Made by a program: the position numbers and the translations under genes
Assembly (NCBI GenBank): GCA_013396755.1
Contig: VWZF01004899.1
Location: 1,492,625-1,556,624 of the forward strand
Origin: Sclerurus mexicanus
Taxonomy: Eukaryota > Chordata > Aves > Passeriformes > Furnariidae
Reading direction: 5' to 3'
DNA length: 64,000 nucleotides
Notes under the pieces: generated by a model
Seen by the model: the letters and a program-made list of their open reading frames with translations, nothing else
Told to the model about the DNA's origin: nothing
The model's database searches: none
Shown here: in pieces, positions 11,465 to 24,214 of the stretch
Numbering within the stretch: position 1 is the first letter of the stretch
How the letters are laid out: each line of letters opens with the position of its first letter

Positions 11465-12257
11465 TAATAGAATGGTCAGGGTTTGAAGAAACCCTAAAAA
11501 CCTAGTTCTAACCTCTCAGCCATGAGCAGGGATGCCACTCACTAGATCGGGTTGCTCAATGCCTCATACAACCTGGCCTTGAATACTTCCAGGGATGTGG
11601 CATCCATAACTTCTCTGGGCAACTTGTGCCAGTGCTTAACATCCTCAGTGTAAATAATTTCTGCTAACATCTAACTAAACCTGCCATCTCTCAGGTTAAA
11701 ACCATTGCCCCTTGTTCTGTCACTATCTGCCAATATAAAAAGTCTCTCTCCCTCCTTTTCATAAGCCCCTTATGGTAGTGGAAGCCTGCAGTGAAATCTC
11801 CCTGAAATCTGCTCTTTTCCAGGCTGTACAACTTCAGTTCTCTAAGCCTCTCTTCATAGATGAGGCACTCCAGCCTTGGATCGTCTTTGTGTCCCTCTGG
11901 ACTTGCTGCAACAGGTCCACATCTTTCTTGTGCTGAGGACCCCAGAGCAGACTACAGCACTTGGTGTGAGGTCTCATGAGGTCAGGGTAGAGGGGCCAGA
12001 ATCACCTCCCTTGACCTGTTGGCCATACTTTTTTTGATGCAGCTTAGGATGTGGTTGGCCTTCTGGGCTGCAAGTACACATTGTTGGCTCATGTCCAGCT
12101 TTTCATTCACAAGAACCCCTGGTTCTTCTCTGCATTGCTGGTGTCGGTGATTTCTACCAATCTGTATTTGTGTCTGGGATTGCCCCAACCCAAGTGCAGC
12201 ACCTTGCACCTGAACTTGTTGAACTTCAGGAGGTTCTCATGGGCCCACTTCTAAAGT

Positions 12258-12644
12258 TTATCCAGTTTCCCCTGGATGATATCCTTTCCTTCTGTTATAA
12301 ACTGCACCGCTCAGATCTGTGTCATTTGCAAACTTGCTGAGGACGCACTTGATCTTACTGTCTATGTTATTGATGAAGATACTGAAGAACGCTGGCCCCA
12401 AGACAAAGCCTTGAGGGATACCACTTTTCACTGGCTTCCACCTGGACAGAGAGCCACTGACCACAACTCTCTCGCTGTGTCCATCCAGCCAATTCCTTAT
12501 CCACTGAATAGTCCATCCATCAAATCCATGTCTCTCCAATTTGGAGATAAGGATTTCATGTGGGACCATATTGAAGGCATTACAGAAATCTAGGTGGATG
12601 GCGTCTATCAGCCATCTCCAGGCATCTCCAGCATAGAAGGTCAC
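12258..12644 (-). pseudogene. CR1 ORF2 reverse transcriptase fragment (inactive)
   Basis: A 128-codon open segment in CR1 sense carries reverse-transcriptase landmarks in order. LDFCNAFNMVPHEILISKL is the first catalytic block, with the usual LDFSKAFDTV core altered. Then come IRNWLDGHSERVVV, the SGIPQGFVLGPAFFSIFINN block (the usual SGVPQGSVLGP core) and FANDTDL. In active CR1 the last motif is FADD, so the first of the two metal-binding aspartates is replaced by asparagine here. The frame ends shortly after this motif and the preceding part of the domain is in other frames. In life the protein would copy CR1 RNA into DNA at a nicked target; this copy cannot. The plus-strand open frame at 12276-12593 is its antisense shadow. 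Confidence 0.9.
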
Positions 12645-12872
12645 CAGATTGGTCAGACATGATTTGCCCTTAGTAAAGTGGTGCTAGTCACCTTGAATCA
12701 TCTTCTTGTCTTGGCATATCTTCTAAAAGGATCTGCTGCATGATCTTCTCAAGTGCAAGGGAGGTTCACTGGTCTGAAGTTTCTTGGATCTTCCTTTCTC
12801 CCCTTTTTAAATATTTGAGTGAAGCTTTCCTTTTCCCAGTCACCAGGGACTTCATCTGGCTTTCATGACATT

Positions 12873-13376
12873 TCAAATGTGATGGAGGCATACAACATCA
12901 GCCAGTTCCATCAGGACCCTGGGATGCATGTCATAAGGCTCCACAGACTTGTGGATACTCAGCTTCATCATGTGGTCCAGAATCTGCTCTTTGCTTATAG
13001 GGGGAAGAACTTCACTACCCACACACCCACACAGAGGATCAAGTCTTTGAGAGAAGTGGGAAGCCTGACTGACAGTGTAGACTGAGGCAAAGAACCCATT
13101 GACTACCTCAACCTTTTCCATGTCAGTTGACGCAAGTTCACCCTTCTTGCTTCTGAGGGGGAGTATGGTCTCCTTGTCCTTTCTTTTCCAATCTATGTAC
13201 TTACAGAATCCCTTCTTGTCATTTTTCATGTCCCTTGCCAAGTTCTGTTCCAACTTTGTCTTGGTTTTCCTGACCTGAACCCTATATATTCGAACAGTAA
13301 CCCTGTAACTCCAAGTGACCTTTCCCTCCTCCCACAGGCAGTGCATTTCTTTCTCACTCTTCAATTTAAGGAGCAA
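12873..13376 (-). pseudogene. CR1 ORF2 linker region fragment (inactive)
   Basis: A 167-codon open segment in CR1 sense, upstream of the reverse-transcriptase fragment in the element's own direction. It shows the conserved charged linker between endonuclease and reverse transcriptase: LEQNLARDMKNDKKGFCKYI, then KGELASTDMEKVEVVNGFFA and the entry to the next domain (PPISKEQILDHMMKL). No endonuclease catalytic motif is included. It lies in a separate open segment from the reverse-transcriptase piece, so at least one frameshift or deletion separates them. It is the longest open frame in the window and is explained entirely by the transposon. Confidence 0.9.
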
Positions 13377-13715
13377 ATCCTTGCTTTCTCATGCTGGATC
13401 TGCCTTGTTTGATTTCCTACACACTGGGATGAAGAGTTCTTCTGCTCAAAGAAAAATGTCCTTAAAAAGTTACCATCTCTGGACAGCTCCTCTGTCTTTA
13501 AGGATAATTATCCAGGGGATGTCATTAACCAGCTCCTTAAAGAGATGGAATTACGCTCTTGCAGATTTCAAGGTCTTGACTTTGCTCCTTTTCAGGCTAC
13601 ACTCCTCAAAATCACAAGCTCATCCAGGGTATGACTACTTTATCCCAGGCTGCCACAATCTTAGCTCCTTTAATGAGCTCATCTGCACTGGTGAAGACCA
13701 AGTACAGTAACGAAT

Positions 13716-15408
13716 TTGTCAATAAAGTTCCAACCTGAAATATTTATCAGGACTGTAATACCTTTACAAGAAGATAAGCAGAATGAAAGGTGGAATTGCT
13801 TCCTCATAAAGTCAAAATGGTAGTTTGTATTTACCCACTGCTCTGAACAAACATCCCCATTTATTGCAGGGAAAGGACAGTAGCAATACAATAACCATTA
13901 CACAGAATTTCAGACATGCACACATGAACAAAAGCATGGACATGGTGTGTCAATTCCATGAACTGTTTAGCCCAATTTTTTTTTATGTGATAATAGTGTA
14001 TGTTTTATTGATGATTAAGATGTAGATACTTGTGCACCCAGGTGCTGAGCAACACAAAACAGCTCTTTTTCAATCACTTCTCATTTTTTGCTTAGACTTA
14101 CGTCTTAAAACTGCAAACACTTTATCAAGGAGTTCCTCAGCTCTCTTGTCTATAAGTAAGTAATAGATCACTTCAGCTATATTTAAATTCTGGGACCAGA
14201 GTCAACATGTAACTGCTTGTTCATCTGGATTCTGGAGTATTTAAAAGTGAAAAAAAGGGATGGAATATATGAACATCCCATCCAAACTTGAGTTAGAACG
14301 CATCCTGAGATTTACATCCAGATCTGGAATCCTGAATTTCTCACTCAAGGTCTCATGAACATCCAGACATATTCAGCTTTTGAATATAATATCTATGGTT
14401 CAAATGTTTAGAGGGAGTGTTAGCTATCTGCCAAAAATGCCTACAACCTCAGATTATCTAGTTGACTTGAACCAAAATTAACATGCCCTTAATGGAGGAT
14501 GCTTTTAAAAGACAGCATTTTGTTTCTCATGGCACCTACCCCTATGTATGTACACACTATGAGGTTTAAGATATCCATATACTAAAATACCATGCAGAAA
14601 ACATAAGTATATTTAGAGACCTACTAAACTTCCTTGAATTTGAATTAAAGACTTTGCTGTTACTGGCTAAAAAAGTATTTAAAACATATTCTAGAATATA
14701 ATGGTTACACAGATTTGTTAACTCAGAGAATAACAACAGGCAGATTTTTTTAAAGATATTTATATAAACCTCATCATTCAAAGGAGAGACTACACAGAAG
14801 GATGTCATAAAACTTTGAATACATGTTTTTACCCTAATTTGTTGCAGTATTGTTATAACTACAATTCACACAATGGTTTCACACACTTTTTCTGACACTA
14901 TAATGTACCCATCTTTTATTGTACAAGTTGAGTGAGGGAAAATGTCATTTTGTTCCTGCAAGAGATTTAGTAAACGCTGAATTCCTATTTCAACTACATT
15001 TTCCAAAAAAATAACTTTTTGGGATTTGCTTGAGGGATGAAGAGCTATAAATATATTGTATATTAGTATAAACTTACTGTACATAAGTATAGAAGCTGTG
15101 TGAATAATACAGGTTCAGCCACAATAATGTTCAGTGTTTTACTCAGCCTTCTCCTCTGGCCATTTCTTCCACATTTCTGTAACCTTCTGTATTACCCATC
15201 AGACAAGCTGAACAGGTAATGAGAGCTTTAGAAGTAAAGAGAGTGTTTAAGTATACTACTAGAAAGGCATAATAAAGTCTGAAAAAACAAGACAGATTAT
15301 TGACCTACTGTAACAGTGGCAAAGGTAGCAAAAGATGGGTCTTCTGTGTATTGCTGCTGCAAGGATAAAATCTGTTTCAGGCTGAAGATCAGTAGAGACA
15401 GCTGGGAA
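13716..15408. other. AT-rich non-coding DNA
   Basis: No gene or recognised repeat. Short open frames at 13679-13891, 13825-14025, 14566-14808 and 14866-15084 show nothing protein-like. Confidence 0.5.
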
Positions 15409-15508
15409 TCACAGAATCATAGAATGTGCAGAGTTGGAATGGACCCATCAGAATCGAGTCCAACTGACTAAAGTTATGGACACACACACTTGAGCAACCA
15501 TATCAGTG
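15409..15508 (-). mobile_element. Short CR1 3' fragment, minus strand
   Basis: aatcacagaatcatagaatg, gcagagttggaatggaccca and cagaatcgagtccaactgac reproduce the complemented CR1 tail and adjoining end. A decayed 'CACTTGAGCAACCATATCAG' block follows. About 100 bp, truncated. Confidence 0.88.
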
Positions 15509-18500
15509 ATTATTATTTAAAATACTTTAGCAAGGTAATTTTTAAACAAATTTTTGCAATGTGGCTTTTAAACAAATCAGCAAGGTTATAAAAAATAAAA
15601 CAGAGACAAATGCCTTCAGGAGAAAAAGTTACAAAGAAAGCTTTTGCATGTCAACAAAACCTCAGTCTTTTGATTTGCAGCCTGAGTCTCAGTCCCAACC
15701 TTTTCTGCCTAATGAACCCCACTGTCCATCTTTAGATCTGGTTTGTTCTTGTCATTCTTCACTAAGTAAATGAAATATGCTAAGGTGTCCTTTTCAGTCA
15801 CTGGAATTGTCCTAAGATGGCAATTATTTCAACAAGCTGTGTTTTGTTAATGACTAGCATTATTCTAGGTATTTAATGATATTAGTTATTCTTAGGAATG
15901 GTCAGAGGAAGATGACTGGCCATGACAGTAGCAAAAATACTGACCTTGCAATATGTATGACAGTTGACAGTTAAGATTAGGCTCAGACACAAGATCCAAA
16001 ACCATTTTAAAAGCACTAGAATTCTAAGCAGACAGTAAATCTTCAGACTGGTTTCCTAATCACCCCTGATGCATCTCAGCCTTATCATTTATGTAGGTAA
16101 TATTTCTCTTGGATCAGATTCCAAGCCTCTCAAAAACACTACTTTGATTCAAGGAAAACTTCAAGCTTCTCTACATACCATAAACATTCTAAAATTTCTT
16201 TTCTTGTTTCTTGTTTATTTATTTATTGTCTAGTTCTTTAACAATTCTTTTATAAAACTCTTGCATTCAAAAAATTATTATTTTATTGCATTTACTTTCC
16301 AGCTTCCTTTTTTATGTTTGTGGGTTTTTTTTTTAAATCATTCTTTAAAGCTTGAGATCATAAAACTTTAAGAACTTGTTAGGAACAGCAAATCAGCTAT
16401 TCTTCTTTATTTCAGTTTTGAAATGAAGCTTAAGCCCTAATGAACATCAGTTAAAATACAGTGTTTCTAGTAAAAATGAAAATTATCTAAGAAGTTTAGA
16501 GTAAAATATATGAAAGCCCCCAGCTTGAAAGATACTTTGCTATTGTTTCCTTCAATTAAGCAATGCCATTTTTTTTAAATCCATGGTAATCTGTTATTGA
16601 CATTCTGGTTTTAGTGATATAAACCTATAAATCCTACAACTCCAGTGACATATCAGTATCTCTGTAAAGTAAGACTATCTCTTCCAAATAGCCTGTAAAT
16701 CATGTGATTTAATAGTTTCTATAGTAACTGGTTTTCTTCTTTTTTTGGGGGGAGGGTTATTTTGGTGGATTTTTTTGAACTGAGTAATTAGCTGTACACA
16801 ATGTCCAAAAGTTATTAGCTGCACTAAAATTGTGGCAACCTCCCTTCAAATTTCTTCTTTAATCAAAAATAACAGTTTTATTTCTTGCACCAAGAAATGT
16901 CCAATTTTTGAAGTGGTCAACAGGTTGAAGCATGCAATTACAGAAAAAACCAAGCTAAAATAATGAAAATACAAATTCCTTCGGCTTCAGATTTTAAGGA
17001 AGTGAATGTTATAAAAGATTTTATTGCCATCAATGGTTATAGAAGTAAAAGAAACAAACAAACCCTGACCTCAAAACCTTGAGAGGTCAAAACTGATGAT
17101 CATACTTAAATATGTTTAAGAATAAAGGCAGTTTTTTGATGCCAGTAAGTACTATTCTTTCACATGCACTATTTGGTCTGAACAAGATTTACTGCCTTTA
17201 CTGCCTTTGACAAGTGCTGCAAAACCAATTCCTCCACAGAAATCTTTGTCATACTGTATACTGTAGTACAAAAATGAATGTGCTATTTATCCCAATTTTT
17301 TGTTATTATAAAATACCTTAATATTACCCTTAATTATGCATGCTAAACAGGAATTCTTAGCAACAATTTCATTTCACAAACAGCAATCATCTAAGGAGCT
17401 TTATTATGACCTTTGTCAAACATTACCCTCCACTTCTGATCTCTTCACTTTTCTTTTTACTGTAGCAGAACGTATACTGTTTTTGAATAGGAGTCAAATT
17501 TATTTCTTAAAACCAGGAAAAACTTGAAAATAGGCTATGCACCAGTTAGTGTTTTACAAATAAATGCAAAGACACATACTCTTATGTCTTAATAGAATTA
17601 TTGCTGAATCCCAGGTTTTATATGCATATACATCTGTTGTTAAAAAACTACTATTAAAATTTGTAGATACACAGCAACTTCAAGTTGAAATGTTTACACA
17701 GAACCCTTAGAACAAAATGTTTGATCTCAGACTGAAAAGTAAACTCTGATTCTGAACTGCCTCTTCTGCACCCATGTTTCAGGGCCTAAAAATGTGCATA
17801 TGTCCTTTTGAAAACTTAGTCCTTCACTTTCCAAAAACTATAGGCCCACAAATAGCAGCTGTACATGCTAATTTTGTCTTCTGAAAATAAAGCTGACTAA
17901 ATACCTCCAAAGTATTATTGAGATTTAGAGATCTTCAAAAATTTTTTTTGCTCCCATATCTTTAATTCAGACACATACACATCAATGTAAATGTGTGGTT
18001 TAATTCCATCGTGAATTTGGCCTGAAATATAGATTAGCAAAATTGGAAACAGCTGTACGAGAAACTACTTTCCTCTTCCATTTTTAGTATTGTATCCCAA
18101 TATAAACTCCTTCATTTTAGTATAAAGTGATATCCCCCACTCTCCTCATCCAGATGTTTATGGATTTTTCACATAATCTTTAGTGAAATTGCCAAAATCA
18201 ACAAAAATTCTTAACATGTAAATTCAACATATTGTTTCATGTTCATCATGGCCTTTTCTGCCATGGTGCCAATCCTCATTAGATTTCAGATTTACTTCGA
18301 TCGACACTGATACAGAAAAGGACTCTGACTCATCATCTCATTGTGGGCTGGGTTCTTATTTAATTTATTTTTGTCTGATTCATGAACTGTTGAAATTCTA
18401 AAAATGGCTCATGAATTGCTTGGGAGATGAGAAAATTAATAATCATGATCCAATTTACTGTACATTGAATTGAACTGATTATCATGCAGTATACCGACAG

Positions 18501-18576
18501 ACTTCTTCATGGCAAATGAGTCCTATAGACAGAGATTTTGTTTCATACTGGACATGTCATTATACTGTAAAATAAT
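15509..18576. other. AT-rich non-coding DNA
   Basis: No gene recognised. A pyrimidine-rich stretch spans about 16130-16340, and a T/G-rich tract (ttggggggagggttatt) lies near 16744-16760. An octamer-like ATTATGCATGCTAAA sits at about 17333-17347. None is strong enough to name a regulatory element. Confidence 0.5.
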
Positions 18577-18662
18577 CATTAAGCTCTTAGGCCAAGATCC
18601 AGCAAAGTGCTTAAACACTTGCTTAATTATAAGTTTATGCAAACTCTAAAGTGAAACTACTG
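18577..18662. repeat. Probable remnant of an ancient amniote palindromic repeat
   Basis: The text 'GGCCAAGATCCAGCAAAGTGC' near 18591, then ttaaacacttgcttaattat and aagtttatgc, resembles one half of an old element common in turtles and crocodilians. As I remember it, that element reads GATCCAGCAAAGCACTTAAG, then CATGTGCTTAACTTTAAGCA. Only one arm is preserved. The call rests on memory of the family, not on alignment. Confidence 0.45.
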
Positions 18663-21600
18663 AAGAGTTAAATTATATTCTCCATTATAATTGTGACAAA
18701 CTTAAGAGATATATGTATACTGAACCATTTTGGTGCAGCATTTGTACATCTAAAGATGAGTGGTATTATATAGATTCATAAAGTAATGATTTTTAGTAGT
18801 CTATTTTCATATTTTATATATGGAAATATTTGCCATTTTTAAAAGGTCTGTATCATTAGCCATTCCCTGGGAGGTCAAGGAGATGCATTCATCTCTGACC
18901 GATCCCAACCAAGTAATTGGTAATTATCCTACTGGAAATAGTTTTAGAAAGCTTGGTTTACAGATGATTGAGAAAGATGAATATCACACTTTGATTTTCA
19001 GAGACTAAGTAGGCAAGGTGATTCTCTCTTAGAAGCTGAGCAATCCACTTACCTATGCAAAAAAACTCCATATAATTATGAGAAGTGCAAAAGAGAGATA
19101 ACTTCAGAGATTTTATTATTTTATTTTTAGCAGAACTAGTGGTACATGCATAGATATATTACTCTTCTAATGATTTCTGTAGCATAGGAATTTTCCTTAG
19201 TCATAACCTCTCACTGCACCTTTAAGTTTTCTTTTAAATCACTCCTTTACATGTGTAGCCTGTTTATGAATTGGAACAAGCTATTGTAACTTAAAGGAGG
19301 TATTTACTGCAGATAAACTGACATTCCAGCACAGCATGTTACCTTGCCTAATATTTAGGCTGCTAAGTCTTGCAGTGGATTGTGGACTTTTGAATTAAAC
19401 GCTGAGGGTCACTGAAGTTTTTATGGCATTAGGCCAAAGTTCAAACCAATCAACTGTGCTGATCTAGGAGCTGTCCACAAAAAATTAATATGGAATTTCT
19501 GAGAACAAGGATATGTCATGAACACTGTTCCTTTCCATCACTTAATCACTTTCTTAGTCAGGTTTCTGCCTGAATATTTTCCTAAGAGGTCATTACGCAA
19601 GGACTAGATAAACATTGTCAAGGCTCAAAAGGCTGTAATGTGTGAAAACCACCAAGAGAAATCATGAAACTTTTCACTGTAACCCCAAGTTCATAAAATA
19701 TAGGACCTTACCGCTACAGTTTAGCTATTTTTGCACCAGCTAGTACATCTGATGTGAAACCTGCTTCTAAAGGATTGAGTGTTATGGAGGTGCACTTAGT
19801 AAACTGGACCCTCATTGGGGATGATTGGGATCACTGTTATTAGTTTTGGCTATTCAGGAAGCTCAGGACAGATATTTCTTTCATTTTGCAGACAGAAACA
19901 CAGGGAGTTTTTCTCCCAGAATACTAAAGTATTAAAGCATATGAAATTCATTAAATGAGTTTCCTCAAAGACACTGTCAGTGTCTAGTCTAACAGGCTAG
20001 AAGGCAGTCAATCTCCATTGCCTGATACAGGTTCACAGACAGGTAACTTGGCTTATCCTGTGGCACAGTACACACCTTAAATATCTTATTGATCTTTACA
20101 ATGAAAGTTGGGTTGTGACATATGATCCAGAATTTTACCTTTTTCATTTTCATAGGAACTGCATTGCTAAGGTTAAATGTCCAATTTGAAGTCTTGGATC
20201 TCACTTTGAATTTGAGAGAAGTGAGATAAAAGTTGTCAGAAACTAGCATAAAAATTTCAGAAAACAATAACTGAAACCAGAATTCCAACGCTGCTTCTGA
20301 AGTTTCATATCCCATGACAATGAGCTTTGAAAAATCGCTCTGAGGATCTATTCTTATGCTCTTTACAGAGTGTGTGTAATAAATCAATATACTGACAGAT
20401 TTAAGAAAACCTCTCATTCTGTCTTCATTGCATGAGATATCTTTGCAATACAGTTAAATCTTTTTTTCACTACTGGAAGTCTTCCACTGAGTGATGTGTA
20501 TAGAACATCGTTTCCTTCCTTGGTAACACAAGTATTCGAAGAAAATGTACTGTTCTCTGTTCAGCTTTGTTTAACTGATTTTTTTTCCACAGCACCTAAA
20601 CCGATCACTACAAGTGCTTTTAGAATTGCACTTCAACACCTGATCTAATATACAATAATGACATAAAAGTCATTAATTGATGCAAAATTATTTTTAATAA
20701 ATACGATATAACGTAAAATTTCAGCTCTGAGTAATAGAAACAGAGAGAGAGGAAAAGATAAGCAATAAAAATAAGACATGAAATGACGTAATATTGAAAG
20801 AGACAAAAACTTAGTTTGGAAAGATCCAGCAGAACTGTTTTGGATAGAATTAAAAAAAAAATACTCTAAATTGCATGAAATGGTATCACTTAAAACTGAA
20901 GGATTGCCCAACATTTAATCTCTATTCTCAATACTAATTCTACATTTACTATTTCACTTCAATTTATGCTTAATTCAGTAAGAAAGGGCCACACACTTTT
21001 TTTAACTGTCCTGTCATTTTTTCACATGAAGACCCTACTTTAAAGCAAAACAAAAACTTTTGAGTTCAAGCAGGAAGGAGTAGGAATTGTTTTTATTATA
21101 AGCACTATAAATAAAAACTCTTAACAACCAACATGTACAAAATTCTTCTCAGTGCTAAATAATTCATAATGAAATAGCATCTAGAAGCCTTTGACATACA
21201 TAAGGATCTCTGTTCACCATGCACTTTGCAAACCACATGGTAAAAATGGTCTTTTACACCAAAGAATTACAGAAAATGAGCTTGCTCAATTATTTTTCTA
21301 CAGATACATACAAAATAAGAAAATTTTTTCTTTCCTGCAGTTAGGCCTAGTCACACTGAGAACAAAAACATAAGTTTTTAGCAAAGGTCAATCTCAGATA
21401 GATACAATTTTTTTTAAATTTTCTTTTTAGTTGCATCTGTTTGCATAGCAACTGCTTTTACCTTTGAGAGAACCCAATAACTGCACAAAAAACCAACACT
21501 GACTCCCCTTTCTTCCCAGCTCTGAGGGAGGATAAAAAAACATTAGTGAAATTTAAATTGCATTCCTTCAGAATTCCTTCAGCATTTGTGAACACACCAT

Positions 21601-22612
21601 TATATAAACCGAAACATAGGAAAAGATAGGGTTATACTTGAGTTAAACTCACTGAAAATTTTTTCATGGTCTTTTTTTAAAAAGAGTCAGAAGTTAGTGC
21701 ATTTGATTTTTTAATTACAGTATTTCAAAAGCAGACTGACTCATAGAACTGCTGCTCAGTTGTGCCTATTTCTTAATACAAACTGACTGTTTTCTAAGGA
21801 TGCAAAAAACTTCTCTCAAAAAAAAAAAAAGAACCTGGCTTAATTTTTCTTTGCAATGTTTTAATAAAGACAGAGAAAATCAAGGAATTTAAAAAGACAA
21901 AATGTGCATGATAAACAAAATGCTTGCAGTTCTGCTGGAAAAATGATTAAATTGCTTATCTGCTCCTCAAAAATTTCCAAAGACACAGTCTCACCAAATT
22001 AATCCTACATTTTGCCAATAGGAAGTATTCAATATTTTGCTTAGGTATTATAATAACTGAACTGAAAAATATCTGTTTTGGAAGTGGAAGGAGGTCTGCA
22101 AGTACCTATATGAGCATTCACCTATCAATTTCCAATGCAAGTCAAACCAGCTCTGGATATAGGCACAATTATTCATGATATCCATTATATTGTATGAGCA
22201 AGTATATTTTCACATATTTGGTGTCTTTTTCACACCCAAATGTTCTTCTTCAAGTATTAGCAACGTTTCTCAATAATTAAAGGCAAAGAAAAAATTTAGG
22301 TAAAATTCTTAAGGCAATTATTTGAAGAGAAAGTTCACATAAGAAAGATCACTTTTTCAACAAAAATAGCTCTATTCTATAGAAAAAAATTGCTTGAATT
22401 TCTCAGGCACTAAAGCATTTTTCCATTAAGGGTTCTTCCACAGTCACTCAATTTCTCAGGGGAATTTTTGCAAATTCTTTTGAAAAAGTTTTAATGATTT
22501 CATTTGAATAGTTGCACACAACTCCAACCATCAGATCAAATTGGATCTGCAATTTTTCGGGCCTGAAGTTCACTATTATGTACATCACTAATTATTTTTT
22601 CATAACGATGAC
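18663..22612. other. AT-rich non-coding DNA
   Basis: No gene recognised. A minus-strand open frame of 142 codons at 19989-20417 is the longest outside a recognised repeat and is listed separately. An A-run lies at about 21819-21830. Confidence 0.5.
19989..20417 (-). other. 142-codon open frame of unknown status
   Basis: This is the longest open frame in the window that is not inside a recognised transposon. The translation contains a FWFQLLFSEIFMLV hydrophobic stretch (around residues 46-59) and a run of basic and aromatic residues after it, but no motif I recognise. In DNA this AT-rich, one frame of this length in 64 kb is not surprising. There is no CpG-rich start, no clear splice context and no polyadenylation signal that would lift it above background. 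Most likely a chance frame. Confidence 0.12.
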
Positions 22613-22648
22613 AACTGTACTGATCATTGGAAGCAATGATCAACAGTT
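22613..22648. repeat. Compact inverted repeat (hairpin)
   Basis: tgatcattg (22621-22629) pairs with caatgatca (22634-22642) across a 4-base loop. The stem continues with aactgt (22613-22618) pairing with acagtt (22643-22648), after a 2-base bulge on the left side. About 15 base pairs in all. Confidence 0.85.
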
Positions 22649-24214
22649 ATTTTAGTTCCATCTGACATGATCTTGCCTCTCAAAATCTAAGCAGGTTTAG
22701 AGTAGATATTCAGAGGAGACAAAACAGATGCCTAGTGTTAACATACCAATAGTAATTAAAGAGTGGTATTAATTTTTCTAGTTGGCACTCTATTCTCCAC
22801 ACCTAAAGCCGTATCTATAGGAAATTATTCAGAACAACATAATACCCACAGACCTTGACAGTGAAATTATCATTGTTTGACTTTATCTACTTGTAGACCG
22901 TAAGATTTTAAGCTTCTGTGTATTATCAAAAAATGGTGTGCTTTTTCAATAAATGCTTGACAATTAGAAAGTCAGGAAGTATGCTTATATATATATAAAA
23001 GGTATATGGACCTTTGCAATTTCTGCTATTTTAGTTTAAACCTCTTGATTTATTCAAGTACAGAAGAAGACTTATTTTATCAGAGAAATGCTGTTATCTT
23101 TTCCCACCAGCATTTATGCAAGAATTTTAAAAAACTGCTACACAAAATTTTCAGATGAGCACCTATAAACAGGGAGGGAAACAAATGAACTTAAAATTAG
23201 GCAAATTAATGAAGGCAGAAGTTAGGCTCCATTTAAAGAAGACTCAATCATAACTTTGAATCTGAGAGCATTTGTTTTTTGGTTTTGGTTTTTTTTTTTC
23301 ATTTTGGTCTGTTGCACAGCTTCTACAGTTTGAGAAATATTCTCATATGATAGACATAATTTTAATGACTGCAGACTTCCTAGGAAATATTACATTGGGA
23401 AGAAAATGTAACAATTTTGCTTTTATAGAAATATAAAATTTAAACAAGCATAAAGGAACAGTTAGATTAACTTTGTAGGATACACACATAAGAATAGAGT
23501 ACACAGATGGATCTGTGCTGTATATTTCAACCACAGTATATATCATTTGGTGGAATAAAATGATTACAATAACTCAGTTTCTGAAGCTTAAATCATGATG
23601 AACAGAGTAAGGATTTTAAACAAGGTTATAAAATTGCAGACATACTGAACTAATTTATCAGGTTTTGACTGTGATAGCTAGCATAAACAATGCAACAAAA
23701 TAATTACATTTATATAGGAGTCTCATTCTACTCTTCCATGAAGTATGTTAGTACAATATAAAAAAACCTGTTTGAATAATCCAGTGCAAGCCTGCAGCTT
23801 GCTTTTAATACATCTTTGATGGCACTCTGAAAGGCTAAGCTGTTCATTAAATGCAATGTACTCCACCCATATTATAGGAAAACCATTGGACGACCAGAGA
23901 ATGTTGTGGTTGAGGATAGTTATAGTGCATTTGGTGTGGTTGGAAACTAAGGTGTAGTAAGTGTCCTTATTCTAGGCCTAATATCAAACCAGAAATCCTG
24001 ATAATAAAAATAAGCATATATCTGGGATCTTTAGAAACTTGACAACTGAAAGGGAAAAAATGGAAATTTTATAATGGTAGAAACTACAAAATAGACACCA
24101 GCAGAATTATGCCTCAATTAAAGTTTTCTTTGCACTATTTACAGGTATTCAAAAATGTCCCAAATTTTTAAAAGTCTTTTGAATGGGTAACTTATCAACG
24201 CATAAAAATAACTC
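22649..24214. other. AT-rich non-coding DNA
   Basis: No gene recognised. A short TA run lies near 22987-23000 and a T/G-rich tract at 23275-23301. Nothing else stands out. Confidence 0.5.

Larger units (their letters stand above)
11465..13715 (-). mobile_element. CR1 LINE, 2.25 kb, 5'-truncated, minus strand
   Basis: This is the largest element in the window. From its 3' end (about 11465) the plus strand reads complemented CR1 continuously: 'TTGAATACTTCCAGGGATGT' near 11580, 'ACTTCTCTGGGCAACTTGTG' near 11611, 'GGACCCCAGAGCAGACTAC' near 11937, 'GATTGCCCCAACCCAAGTGC' near 12178, 'ATCCAGCCAATTCCTTATCC' near 12482, and 'TGCTCAAAGAAAAATGTCC' near 13443. It ends near 13715 at a point matching the endonuclease/linker part of ORF2. 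A full CR1 is about 4.5 kb, so roughly the 5' half is missing, the usual outcome of incomplete reverse transcription. The 3' octamer tail is poorly preserved, and ORF2 is broken by frameshifts (separate entries). Confidence 0.95.

Noticed and set aside
12276..12593. 105-codon plus-strand open frame
   Set aside because: It is the antisense shadow of the CR1 reverse-transcriptase fragment.
13315..13710. 131-codon plus-strand open frame
   Set aside because: It lies antisense within the CR1 endonuclease/linker remnant; the nucleotide sequence is explained by the transposon.
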